From: Cherax quadricarinatus
Lineage: Eukaryota > Arthropoda > Malacostraca > Decapoda > Parastacidae
Reading direction: 5' to 3'
NCBI RefSeq assembly: GCF_038502225.1
Contig: NW_027196949.1
Coordinates: 1-64,000, forward strand
DNA length: 64,000 nucleotides
Shown here: positions 8,935 through 19,320 of the stretch, one piece after another
Layout of the letters: each line of letters begins with the position of its first letter
Position numbering within the stretch: position 1 is the first letter of the stretch
The notes under the pieces: model-generated
Told to the model about the DNA's origin: nothing
Seen by the model: the letters and a program-made list of their open reading frames with translations, nothing else
Database searches by the model: none
Made by a program: the position numbers and the translations under genes

Positions 8935-11900
8935 TTGGTCTGTGACCAGGGGTAGTGGATGGTGTCGTCTGTGACCAGTGGTAGTGGATGGTGTGGTCTG
9001 TGACCAGGGGTAGTGGATGGTGTGGTCTGTGACCAGGGGTAGTGGATGGTGTGGTCTGTGACCAGGGGTAGTGGATGGTGTGGTCTGTGACCAGGGGTAG
9101 TGGATGGTGTGGTCTGTGACCAGTGGTAGTGGATGGTGTGGTCTGTGACCAGTGGTAGTGGATGGTGTGGCCTGACCAGGGGTAGTGGATGGTGTGGTCT
9201 GTGACCAGCGGTAGTGGATGGTGTGGTCTGCGACCAGTGGTAGTGGATGGTGTGGTCTGTGACCAGTGGTAGTGGATGGTGTGGTCTGTGACCAGGGGTA
9301 GTGGATGGTGTGGTCTGTGACCAGGGGTAGTGGATGGTGTGGTCTGTGACCAGTGGTAGTGGATGGTGTGGTCTGTGACCAGTGGTAGTGGATGGTGTGG
9401 TCTGTGACCAGGGGTAGTGGATGGTGTGGTCTGTGACCAGGGGTAGTGGATGGTGTGGTCTGTGACCAGGGGTAGTGGATGGTGTGGTCTGTGACCAGTG
9501 GTAGTGGATGGTGTGGTCTGTGACCAGTGGTAGTGGATGGTGTGGTCTGTGACCAGGGGTAGTGGATGGTGTGGTCTGTGACCAGTGGTAGTGGATGGTG
9601 TGGTCTGCGACCAGTGGTAGTGGATGGTGTGGTCTGTGACCAGTGGTAGTGGATGGTGTGGTCTGTGACCAGGGGTAGTGGATGGTGTGGTCTGTGACCA
9701 GGGGTAGTGGATGGTGTGGTCTGTGACCAGGGGTAGTGGATGGTGTGGATGGTGTGGTCTGTGACCAGGGGTAGTGGATGGTGTGGTCTGTGACCAGTGG
9801 TAGTGGATGGTGTGGTCTGTGACCAGGGGTAGTGGATGGTGTGGTCTGTGACCAGTGGTAGTGGATGGTGTGGTCTGTGACCAGGGGTAGTGGATGGTGT
9901 GGATGGTGTGGTCTGTGACCAGGGGTAGTGGATGGTGTGGATGGTGTGGTCTGTGACCAGGGGTAGTGGATGGTGTGGTCCGTGACCAGGGGTAGTGGAT
10001 GGTGTGGTCTGTGACCAGTGGTAGTGGATGGTGTGGTCTGTGACCAGTGGTAGTGGATGGTGTGGTCTGTGACCAGTGGTAGTGGATGGTGTGGTCTGTG
10101 ACCAGGGGTAGTGGATGGTGTGGTGTGTGAACAGTGGTAGTGGATGGTGTGGTCTGTGACCAGTGGTAGTGGATGGTGTGGTCTGTGACCAGTGGTAGTG
10201 GATGGTGTGGTCTGCGACCAGGGGTAGTGGATGGTGTGGTCTGTGACCAGGGGTAGTGGATGGTGTGGTCTGTGACCAGGGGTAGTGGATGGTGTGGTCT
10301 GTGACCAGGGGTAGTGGATGGTGTGGTCTGTGACAAGTGGTAGTGGATGGTGTGGTCTGACCAGTGGTAGTGGATGGTGTGGTCTATGACCAGTGGTAGT
10401 GGATGGTGTGGTCTGTGACCAGGGGTAGTGGATGGTGTGGATGGTGTGGTCTGTGACCAGTGGTAGTGGATGGTGTGGTCTGTGACCAGGGGTAGTGGAT
10501 GGTGTGGTCTGTGACCAGGGGTAGTGGATGGTGTGGTCTGTGACCAGTGGTAGTGGATGGTGTGGTCTGCGACCAGTGGTAGTGGATGGTGTGGTCTGTG
10601 ACCAGTGGTAGTGGATGGTGTGGTCTGTGACCAGGGGTAGTGGATGGTGTGGTCTGTGACCAGGGGTAGTGGATGGTGTGGTCTGTGACCAGGGGTAGTG
10701 GATGGTGTGGTCTGTGACCAGTGGTAGTGGATGGTGTGGTCTGTGACCAGGGGTAGTGGATGGTGTGGATGGTGTGGTCTGTGACCAGTGGTAGTGGATG
10801 GTGTGGTCTGTGACCAGGGGTAGTGGATGGTGTGGATGGTGTGGTCTGTGACCAGGGGTAGTGGATGGTGTGGATGGTGTGGTCTGTGACCAGGGGTAGT
10901 GGATGGTGTGGTCCGTGACCAGGGGTAGTGGATGGTGTGGTCTGTGACCAGTGGTAGTAGATGGTGTGGTCTGTGACCAGTGGTAGTGGATGGTGTGGTC
11001 TGTGACCAGTGGTAGTGGATGGTGTGGTCTGTGACCAGGGGTAGTGGATGGTGTGGTGTGTGAACAGTGGTAGTGGATGGTGTGGTCTGTGACCAGTGGT
11101 AGTGGATGGTGTGGTCTGTGACCAGTGGTAGTGGATGGTGTGGTCTGCGACCAGGGGTAGTGGATGGTGTGGTCTGTGACCAGGGGTAGTGGATGGTGTG
11201 GTCTGTGACCAGGGGTAGTGGATGGTGTGGTCTGTGACAAGTGGTAGTGGATGGTGTGGTCTGACCAGTGGTAGTGGATGGTGTGGTCTATGACCAGTGG
11301 TAGTGGATGGTGTGGTCTGTGACCAGGGGTAGTGGATGGTGTGGATGGTGTGGTCTGTGACCAGTGGTAGTGGATGGTGTGGTCTGTGACCAGGGGTAGT
11401 GGATGGTGTGGTCTGTGACCAGTGGTAGTGGATGGTGTGGTCTATGACCAGTGGTAGTGGATGGTGTGGTCTGTGACCAGGGGTAGTGGATGGTGTGGTC
11501 TGTGACCAGGGGTAGTGGATGGTGTGGTCTGTGACTAGGGGTAGTGGATGGTGTGGTCTGTGACCAGGGGTAGTGGATGGTGTGGTCTGTGACCAGGGGT
11601 AGTGGATGGTGTGGTCTGTGACCAGTAGTAGTGGATGGTGTGGTCTGTGACCAGTGGTAGTGGATGGTGTGGTCTGTGACCAGTGGTAGTGGATGGTGTG
11701 GTCTGTGACCAGTGGTAGTGGATGGTGTGGTCTGTGACCAGGGGTAGTGGATGGTGTGGCCTGTGACCAGGGGTAGTGGATGGTGTGGTCTGTGACCAGG
11801 GGTAGTGGATGGTGTGGTTTGTGAATAGGGGTAGTAGATGGTGTAGTCTGTGACCAGTGGTAGTGGATGGTGTGGTTTGTGAACAGGGGTAGTGGATGGT

Positions 11901-12080
11901 GTGGTCTGTGACCAGTGGTAGTGGATGGTGTGGTTTGTGAATAGGGGTAGTAGATGGTGTAGTCTGTGACCAGTGGTAGTGGATGGTGTGGTTTGGGAAC
12001 AGGGGTAGTGGATGGCATGGTTTGTGAACAAGGGTAGTGGATGGTGTGGTCTGTGACCAGGGGTAGTAGATGATGTGGCC
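8935..12080 (+). repeat. 29-bp minisatellite, about 105 copies
   Basis: The unit is 29 bp, built on 'tagtggatggtgtggtctg' followed by 'tgaccaggg' or 'tgaccagtgg'. The main variable position is GGG versus TGG. A 10-bp 'gatggtgtgg' duplication and a few short units also recur. An internal block is repeated at a shift of 933 bp: markers at 9978 and 10911 (gtccgtg) and at 10123 and 11056 (gtgtgtgaac) have the same spacing. The right end (11810-12080) is degenerate. Because 29 is not a multiple of 3, all three minus frames read through as 29-residue repeats. These long frames are artefacts. Confidence 0.95.
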
Positions 12081-12486
12081 TAGTGTGGCCCTAGTGTGGC
12101 TGGGGAGGAGCTAGAGTGGAACAGTAATAATGACTGACAGTAACGTGTTGGAATGGACAGTGGGTTTCGGATTTTGAGATAAGATACGTATTAAGAATTT
12201 TAAACAAAGCGACCCTCCTTTTCCTTGATCAGACTAGCAAACTGTTGGAGAGAAATATCCCGCCTCTCTGTACTTTAGCGTTCCTATCCTTCTCTTATAT
12301 CCATAGATAACACACGAGAGCCCTGAATCCAGATAGGAGCATAAAGTATATTCTCAACACATAATCTCGGTGTTTACTTACAAGTCTTCCGGTGTCTGTC
12401 CACATAGCAGTTATTCTTTCCCCTGACAAAGGCCAGAAGCTACTGTAGTTTAGGTTAGATCAACGTTAGTCCTTCAAAACATACTA
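12081..12486. other. Unannotated stretch
   Basis: Unique-looking sequence; no exon, RNA or repeat recognised. Confidence 0.35.
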
Positions 12487-12765
12487 TTACTGGTGGCTAA
12501 AGCTCCCGCTTCACACACAGAGGGCCCGGGTTCGATTCCCGGCGGGTGGAAATTCCGACACGTTTCCTTACACCTATTGTCCTGTTCACCTAGCAGCAAA
12601 TAGGTACCTGGGTGTTAGTCGACTGGTGTGGGTCGCATCCTGGGGGACAAGATTAAGGACCCCAATGGAAATAAGTTAGACAGTCCTCGATGACGCACTG
12701 ACTTTCTTGGGTTATCCTGGGTGGCTAACCCTCCGGGGTTAAAAATCCGAACGAAATCTCTACAT
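12487..12765 (+). mobile_element. tRNA-derived SINE
   Basis: tRNA-related head with a B box (GGGTTCGATTCCCGG near 12528-12542), followed by the family body: 'cacctagcagcaaataggt', 'gtcgactggtgtgggtcgc', 'gacagtcctcgatga', 'ctttcttgggttatcctgg'. The same body recurs at 46575-46830, at 13935-14070 (decayed) and, split, at 53773-53820 plus 59168-59285. Confidence 0.8.
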
Positions 12766-12794
12766 GGGTATAAACTATGGTTATAGATGCCGGC

Positions 12795-12960
12795 GAACTG
12801 GCTTAGAAAGACAGGTGAGCAAACACTGGGACATATTTATTTGAAAACGTTTCGGTCCTGAGACCTCGATCACTTCTAACACACATACACACACACACAT
12901 ACCGTTTTATAACCTCTGTGTGTTAGACGTGAGTAAGGTCCCATGACTGAAACGTTGCTA
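12795..12960 (-). mobile_element. Small foldback repeat with GAAACG motif
   Basis: On the minus strand at about 12875-12848: GGTC, loop, GGACC, then GAAACG. This is the hairpin-plus-GAAACG module seen in several small repeats here. A second, inverted-looking motif (tgaaacgtt) lies near 12949, so the two ends may pair. Contains a short (CA)n run. Confidence 0.4.
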
Positions 12961-12961
12961 T

Positions 12962-13062
12962 GTCCTAGTACTCACCTAGTTGTGGCTGCAGGGGTCGAGT
13001 CACAACTCCTGGCCTGCTTTGGTATACAAAACCGACAAGATGAAAAATAAGACACATGTACA
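12962..13062 (-). mobile_element. Composite of L2-LINE tail and foldback end
   Basis: 12967-13015 matches the 3' terminus of the CR1/L2-type LINE ('actcacctagttgtgg', 'gcaggggtcgag'). It is followed by 'accgacaagatgaaa' and 'taagacacatg', the terminal repeat of the foldback family also found at 37521 and 42470. Confidence 0.6.
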
Positions 13063-13339
13063 ACTCCTGGTCATTTGTCTTGCAGAAAAGATGGCGCCCA
13101 CTTGTACTTCCGTAGGTAATTGTCTTCGCTGCTTCTTTAACTCAGATCCCAGATGAATTGTGTATGCACAGACCTACACATTTAATATTATTTAACACTG
13201 GTAAAACAATCCTGTCATAAGAACGACGCTGTACAATTTTATTTCGCCATAAATGACCAACTTTGGGCAGTCCTTTTCCGAAAGACACATTGACGGTTCC
13301 CTCTTTAAATATTTCGAGAGGAGATATAAAAAAATTAGT
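13063..13339. other. Unannotated stretch
   Basis: No feature recognised. Confidence 0.3.
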
Positions 13340-13480
13340 AATAATGGCAGAATTACCGACAGAATGTTAGATAAATGGACATAGATACAACTAATATGAC
13401 ATTTTATTGTGGCAACGTTTCGCTCTCCAGGAGCTTTGTCCAGCCGTCATGTCATGAATATTTTTAAAAACAATATATAC
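13340..13480 (-). mobile_element. Small repeat with hairpin-GAAACG motif
   Basis: On the minus strand near 13458-13420 a GCTC/GAGC hairpin is directly followed by GAAACG. The CTGANGA core expected of a hammerhead is replaced by a diverged CTGGACAAA. Flanked by AT-rich DNA to 13934. Confidence 0.4.
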
Positions 13481-13934
13481 CACGAATATTATATTGTTGT
13501 AAATTAGATGATATATGCAATAATACCTTATGTAAATTGTGAAAATTTTATTACCAAAATTTGGTAGTCAGATGAATGTTACATTAGTTGCAACTGTGAA
13601 AAAAATCTAGAGTGGATATCTGTTATATGATGACTCGCTTAGTGGAACTTCCAGTCATTCCACACAAACCTTCCACACTGTCTTGCCGGCCCATCCATTG
13701 TGGGGGAATGGAATGAATATCGCATCATGAGATATTATGGTAAGTCTACCATTGTAAACTAAGTACAGTTGCATCATAGTAGAGCCTTTACATTTTCTTT
13801 TCTCGTTTTTACTTGGGAAATGATGTTTTATGCATTATTCATCGATAAATATATTTTTAAAATAATAATAATAGTAATAATTAAAATAATTCATAATAAT
13901 AATAATAATTAAATAATTAATAATACTAATACTA
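13481..13934. other. AT-rich stretch, no gene
   Basis: Contains (ATA)n-like low complexity at about 13858-13930. No coding exon seen. Confidence 0.4.
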
Positions 13935-14070
13935 AGTAGGTACCTAGGTTTAAGTCACCTTACACTTGATGCCCTTGTTCTACCAGCAGTAAGTAGGTAC
14001 CTTGGGTGTTAGTTGGCACTTGTGGGTCGCATCCTGAGGAACATGATTAACCTAAGTTGTCTGAAATGCT
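13935..14070 (+). mobile_element. Decayed SINE body
   Basis: 'agtaggtaccttgggtgtta' and 'tgtgggtcgcatcctgagga' match the body of the SINE at 12487-12765. The tRNA-like head is absent. Confidence 0.6.
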
Positions 14071-14299
14071 CTACATAACCAGAGACTTTCTATATAGTAT
14101 GTCAGTGATGTCAGCTAAGTTTGAATAAGCTGTATCATGTACTGGAAGAAACAGATTATTATTGTTATATTAATGTTTATTATATTTATATTATTATTCT
14201 TGTTTATCATTATTATTATTGTTAATTATTAATAACCTCACCTCATCAGTAATACGTAGTTAATGTCTTCCATCTCTACTGTAAATTTCAGGCCATATT

Positions 14300-14724
14300 T
14301 TTCAGTATGGTTTGGCGTATTTTTATCCTTATTTCATGGCAGCAGTGGCCGAAGGAATTAGAGGGTGGGAAGAGAACCTTCTGTTTTGCTATCCTTCACA
14401 CACACACACCATTGAATTGGAGAAGCCAGGTACAGATACTCAAAAATCAGGGACAAAGGAATTGCTATGGATCCCATCACACATTGGATTACTCCTTCAT
14501 GATAAAGTTGATATGTTAGCCAAGAAGAGTACCCAGAAGGAGAATGTAGAATATAACTTTGGTATAACTGTGTCTAGCATTAGGAATAATATTAGGAGAG
14601 AAGTAAATAATGAAAATGATTGTTATAGGAATGTAATTAGAAGCCTGAGTAGATCTATAACCCACTATGATAACATGAACATAGATAAGTATGTTTATGG
14701 AGCAACTTGCAATGTGAACACTGA
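14300..14724 (+). pseudogene. Jockey-like LINE RNase H domain, fragment
   Basis: A 138-aa open frame at 14312-14728 ends the RNase H domain of a jockey/I-type ORF2: LLWIPSHIGLLLHDKVDMLA matches the conserved W-x-P-x-H-x-G...D-x-L-A end of LINE RNase H. The reverse transcriptase is missing upstream. The frame should continue into ARLKLGYKY and a zinc-knuckle tail. Instead it stops at 14726 where a tandem array starts, and the tail resumes after it at 15690. Confidence 0.7.
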
Positions 14725-15690
14725 CTGATGTTGTAGTGGCCAGGCTTAAGCTTGGTTATAAGTACTGACTGATGTTGTAGTGGCCAGGCTTAAGCTTGGT
14801 TATAAGTACTGACTGATGCTGTAGTGGCCAGACTTAAGCTTGGTTATAAGTACTGACTGATGTTGTAGTGGCCAGGCTTAAGCTTGGTTATAAGTACTGA
14901 CTGAGGTTGTAGTGGCCAGACTTAAGCTTGGTTATAAGTATTGACTGATGTTGTAGTGGCCAGGCTTAAGCTTGGTTATAAGTACTGACTGATGTTGTAG
15001 TGGCCAGGCTTAGGCTTGGTTACAAGTACTGACTGATGTTGTAGTGGCCAGGCTTAAGCTTGGTTATAAGTACTGACTGATGTTATAGTGGCCAGACTTA
15101 AGCTTGGTTATAAGTACTGACTGATGTTGTAGTGGCCAGGCTTAGGCTTGGTTACAAGTACTGACTGATGTTGTAGTGGCCAGGCTTAGGCTTGGTTACA
15201 AGTACTGACTGATGTTGTAGTGGCCAGGCTTAGGCTTGGTTACAAGTACTGACAGATGTTGTAGTGGCCAGGCTTAGGCTTGGTTATAAGTACTGACTGA
15301 TGTTGTAGTGGCCAGGCTTAGGCTTGGTTACAAGTACTGACTGATGTTGCAGTGGCCAGGCTTAAGCTTGGTTACAAGTACTGACTGATGTTGTAGTGGC
15401 CAGGCTTAGGCTTGGTTACAAGTACTGACTGTTGTTGTAGTGGGCAGGCTTAGGCTTGGCTACAAGTACTGACTGATGTTGTAGTGGCCAGGCTTACGCT
15501 TGGTTACAAGTACTGACTGATGTTGTAGTGGGCAGGCTTACGCTTGGTTACAAGTACTGACTGATGTTGTAGTGGCCAGGCTTACGCTTGGTTACAAGTA
15601 CTGACTGATGTTGTAGTGGCCAGGCTTACGTTTGGTTACAAGTACTGACTGATGTTGTAGTGGCCAGACTTAGGCTTGGTTACAAGTACT
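14725..15690 (+). repeat. 44-bp minisatellite grown inside a LINE ORF
   Basis: About 22 copies of a 44-bp unit built on 'ctgatgttgtagtggccagg' and 'cttggttataagta'. The unit is the LINE coding segment VVVARLKLGYKY plus a short out-of-frame duplication. Upstream is RNase H and downstream is the same ORF's C-terminus, so the array arose by expansion of LINE sequence. 44 is not a multiple of 3, so the ORF is destroyed. Right-hand units share 'taggcttggttaca' or 'tacgcttggttaca', a gradient of variants along the array. Confidence 0.9.
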
Positions 15691-16076
15691 TCTGGCAGTT
15701 TGTGAGACACACAGATGATGATCAAACTAAATACAAATAATGTGATCAGGCATATGGTCACTGTATTGAACACTATGTACTTAATTGTCCACTTATTGAG
15801 GAATACAGAGACAGACAGTATAATAACCTATGTGACATGTCAAGATATCTTATTAATGAAAATAAGATACCAGATATACTAAGCAAATTTCCTAAATTTG
15901 CTTGTAACAGGTAAGTGAACTATAGATGTGTACATATAAATCCATATGTACACCTGTTAACCTTTTGGGGCCTATTTCCTAGGCCTTTTGTGTATCAATA
16001 TGCTCTTGCGCTACCGTCCACAGGATGGATATGAGGTGCAAAATAAACTAGCCACTTCGGTGACAAAATCTAAAAA

Positions 16077-16083
<7 letters not shown>
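15691..16083 (+). pseudogene. Jockey-like LINE C-terminus and 3' UTR
   Basis: Continues the ORF interrupted by the 44-bp array. WQFVRHTDDDQTKYK is followed by a stop, then HYVLNCPLIEEYRDRQ and the IPDILSKFP tail. The 3' UTR ('tgtgtatcaatatgctcttg') matches the copy at 5012-5206. Confidence 0.75.

Positions 16084-16155
<72 letters not shown>
16084..16155. repeat. (CA)n microsatellite
   Basis: Pure CA dinucleotides, directly after the LINE 3' end. Confidence 0.95.
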
Positions 16156-16157
<2 letters not shown>

Positions 16158-16266
16158 ACGTAAACGTCAGTTATGCAGTCAGAAATAGTCCTTAGCAGAT
16201 AGTTTCCCTTTGGATTTTAGAGCTCACTGCTGTTTGTTTCCCCATGAATATTCATGTACTCGAATG

Positions 16267-16585
16267 TGTAGACAGCCTGTACTGTCTGCACAGACAGCCC
16301 ATGCTGTCTGTCAACTTAGTTCATATTTCGCGCCATGCTGGTGCTGCCACCTATAGGCCTTGCCACTTCAGTATGCCCAGACTTGCCTCACCCTCACTCA
16401 CACAGCGGCCTAGCAGCAAGACACAAGGCTACTCCTAGCTCTCTCTCGTGGGCATGGCCCTCCCGGGCCATGGGCACAACACACAAGCCTGTGTACCCAC
16501 CACGACTTAACAATAAACGAAGAAGCCTCCGAAGACGTATCATTTCAACTACCCACTTTCAGCCCTACCAAACAGCCCCGTTATA
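16267..16585 (+). repeat. Left LTR (319 bp)
   Basis: Starts TGTAGACAGCCTGTACTG, ends CCCGTTATA. Contains an AATAAA-type 'aacaataaacg' near 16508. Pairs with the right LTR with only a handful of differences, so insertion was relatively recent. Confidence 0.85.
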
Positions 16586-17286
16586 AATGGTACCAGCGGT
16601 GGTCGCAGCAGTGTGTTTGCCCAAAGCGAGGAAGGAAGAGGGATGAAGTCATCTTCACTTCATCATCCCATGCAAGAAGCATCCGTCTCTCAACGAGTTA
16701 TCCTGATGTCGTGTCTACACGTTTCAGCATCCAGACACAGGTACAAGCAGGATCCAGCCGAAATTTACCGAATTTCTTCGAGAATTGTAAGTGGCGTCAC
16801 AGTGACCCCACGCTACAGTGTCCCATGCTGTTTCTCAAGTCACGTGTTCAGCGTCACTAGTATATTGCTGTTGTTGTTCAGCTCAGCACAGCTGTTTCAG
16901 CAAGCCAGAGGTGAGTTTTGTGGTGATTTCTGCGTCCAGTGTGAGCTTCTCCACGTGTTTGTGGGTGGAGGAGGAGGAGGAATGGCCAGATGCTTCCCTG
17001 CCATACACTCACCCACGCTCCTCGCCACCACACTACCATACACCACTCACCACTGCCCACTCCCTCTGCTGTGTTTTCTGCTGTTTTTCGTGTGATTCAT
17101 TGCCAGAGCTGTGTATCCGAGTGCCCGAGGCCACTCGAAGCTACGTGGATCAGCATGCCACGTAGATCACCACACCACGTGGATCACGACGCCATGTGGG
17201 TGTGGGCGATGTCACGTAGACCTACGAGCTACGTGAGTTACCAGATGTCCCAGGCCACATGCTGTGGTCTGCTGCCTGCATCACAT

Positions 17287-17458
17287 TGACGTCACCCACG
17301 ATGCTGCCCGACTTCATGACGTCACGATGTCTGCCTGACGTCACCTCGAGATGTCTGCTGACGTCACCTCGAGATGTCTGCTGACGTCACCTCGAGATGT
17401 CTGCTGAAGTCACCTCGAGATGTCTGCTGACGTCACCTCGAAATGTCTGCTGACGTCA
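17287..17458 (+). promoter_or_regulatory. Cluster of seven TGACGTCA (CRE-type) sites
   Basis: Perfect TGACGTCA palindromes start at 17287, 17317, 17336, 17359, 17382, 17428 and 17451. One decayed site is at 17405. From 17336 they recur every 23 bp in a tandem unit that also holds CTCGAG. TGACGTCA is the consensus CREB/ATF site, so this could be an enhancer inside the LTR element. It may equally be a by-product of minisatellite expansion. Confidence 0.55.
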
Positions 17459-17605
17459 GTGCTGCTGACATCATCACGCCTGACATCACATGATGTCACA
17501 TCGAGTGTTTCTAGTAATTATTTTAATATTGTCGAGAAGATTGAGAGAAAATATATGTCGTGTGTTAATTAATTCCTCTCAGTGTTCTCACATGTTAGTG
17601 TACCG

Positions 17606-17860
17606 CGGGTTTACCTGGAGTTTACCTGGAGAGAGTTCCGGGGGTCAACGCCCCCGCGGCCCGGTCTGTGACCAGGCCTCCTGGTGGATCAGAGCCTGAT
17701 CAACCAGGCTGTTACTGCTGGCTGCACGCAAACCAACGTACGAGCCACAGCCCGGCTGATCAGGAACCGACTTTAGGTGCTTGTCCAGTGCAGCTTGAAG
17801 ACTGCCAGGGGTCTGTTGGTAATCCCCCCTTTGGGTGTGTAAAGTTTCTGTGTGTCCAGT
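17606..17860 (-). mobile_element. LINE 3'-end fragment inside the LTR element
   Basis: In reverse this reads GLRAASSNSLVDQALIHQEA and then 'gcgttgacccccgg' and 'ctctccaggta'. It is the same 3' terminus as the plus-strand LINE remnant ending at 26640, and a shorter piece occurs at 52970-53110. Confidence 0.65.
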
Positions 17861-18819
17861 GAGGTCTGAGCCAGACCTGAGTAGCACCTCTGTGCTAAGT
17901 CACTCGTGTGACCAGTACGTTTGACAGCTGATGTCAAGACAGCCCCGAGTGACCGAGCCCTCTTGTACAGAAAGCTTTTATGCTCGTCGCTCGTGATGTT
18001 CTGCAGAATCGTACCTGCTACGATTCCCATCGAGATTTGTTTCACTTCACCTCCAGACCTTCAGAGTGCAGTTATATGTAGAGAAACAAGTCTGGGGACG
18101 CTTAGACTAATCTCTGCTATAACTCCAACTGCCGAATGATACTCGCCAAGCCGCAGTTAGCCCTGTCGGCAGGCGCTGTGTCAGCCTCGTGTCACAAGCT
18201 TCAGAGAGCAGCCTGCACAAAGAAGATGTCACTTTGACTGCTAGCTCTCTCACTGCAGTCTGGTGTATGATGTTACGACTCCCAGATGTTTCGCCCAGTC
18301 GTCTCTGCCACGACTCGCTCCACAACTCGCTCCACGCTCGCCGGCAGTGACAGCCCAGCGACAGTACCAGTCGAGAAGTGTCCTCCTGAGTCGCTTGCCA
18401 GAAGTCCTGCCCAGTTGCCGAGTTTTGTCGACGCCTCACTCGAGGGCACCAGCATGTGCCCCAGGTTGAGTGAAAACCTGCAGCGACTCCTACGATGACT
18501 GCTTCACCGTTCCAGAGGAGACCGTACCCTGTTACGTCACAGCTCAGCCGCAGCGATGTCTCCTGTGCTGCAGTATCTGTCCAGACGCAGGAAGGCGTGC
18601 AGTGATGCACTTCGATGCTCGCTGCCTATGACCACGATGTTTAGCACACCCCACATGTTTTTTCTTCCCTCCCTGTAGGAAGTTTTTTTTTCCATGTCCA
18701 TATGTATATATATGTTTTTATTTTGTGTTCTGTGCCCTGTTCCTACGAGAGAGAGACCGAGTTTCTTTTACTACCAGTATTGTCGCGTCGGGACGACGCG
18801 CGGTAGGTGGCAGAGCGTA

Positions 18820-19138
18820 TGTAGACAGCCTGTACTGTCTGCACAGACAGCCCATGCTGTCTGACAGCTTAGTTCATATTTCGCGCCATGCTGGTGCTGC
18901 CACCTATAGGCCTTGCCACTTCAGTATGCCCAGACTTGCCTCACCCTCACTCACACAGCGGCCTAGCAGCAAGACACAAGGCTACTCCTAGCTCTCTCTC
19001 GTGGGCATGGCCCTCCCGGGCCATGGGCACAACACACAAGCCTGTGTACCCACCACGACTTAACAATAAACGAAGAAGCCTCCGAAGACGTATCATTTCA
19101 ACTACCCGCTTTCAGCCCTACCAAACAAACCCGTTATA
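18820..19138 (+). repeat. Right LTR (319 bp)
   Basis: Same start (TGTAGACAGCC) and end (CCCGTTATA) as the left LTR and the same length. Visible differences are a few substitutions near 'tgtctgacagctt', 'acccgcttt' and 'caaacaaaccc'. Confidence 0.85.
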
Positions 19139-19320
19139 AATGTACATCCACGTACTTTAATATCCTCGCATATATACATTCATGTATTCCCATGTACATC
19201 TATGTACTCACATGAAAATTCATGTACTCACATGTACATCCATGTACTCGCATGCACATCCATACGCTCAACGCACTCCCCATGTACATCCATGTACTTC
19301 TCATGTACTTACTCTGACAT
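19139..19320 (+). repeat. Degenerate 'tacatccatgtactc' repeat
   Basis: Imperfect ~16-bp units (catgtacatccatgtact). The same words occur left of the LTR element at 16240-16266, showing that the element landed inside this repeat. Confidence 0.7.

Larger units (their letters stand above)
16267..19138 (+). mobile_element. Non-autonomous LTR retrotransposon, 2.87 kb
   Basis: Two direct LTRs of equal length flank 2.2 kb of internal sequence. Flanking copies of AATG (16263-16266 and 19139-19142) fit a 4-bp target duplication. The left flank (...catgtactcg) and right flank (tacatccacg...) belong to one degenerate repeat that the element interrupted. A candidate primer-binding site TGGTACCAGCGGTGG starts 2 nt after the left LTR (16588). 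No gag, protease, reverse transcriptase or integrase is recognisable, so mobilisation would need another element (LARD/TRIM type). A usual A/G-rich polypurine tract is not evident before the right LTR. Strand is set by LTR-PBS order. Inside, 17861-18819 has no recognised feature; a 167-aa minus-strand frame at 18107-18610 has no known domain. Confidence 0.75.

Noticed and set aside
8810..12031. Minus-strand Pro/His/Thr-rich frames of 250-800 codons
   Set aside because: Product of the 29-bp array; three overlapping frames carry the same 29-residue repeat.
18107..18610. 167-aa minus-strand frame inside the LTR element
   Set aside because: Overlapped by open frames on the other strand, no recognisable gag/pol motif; GC-rich sequence gives chance frames.
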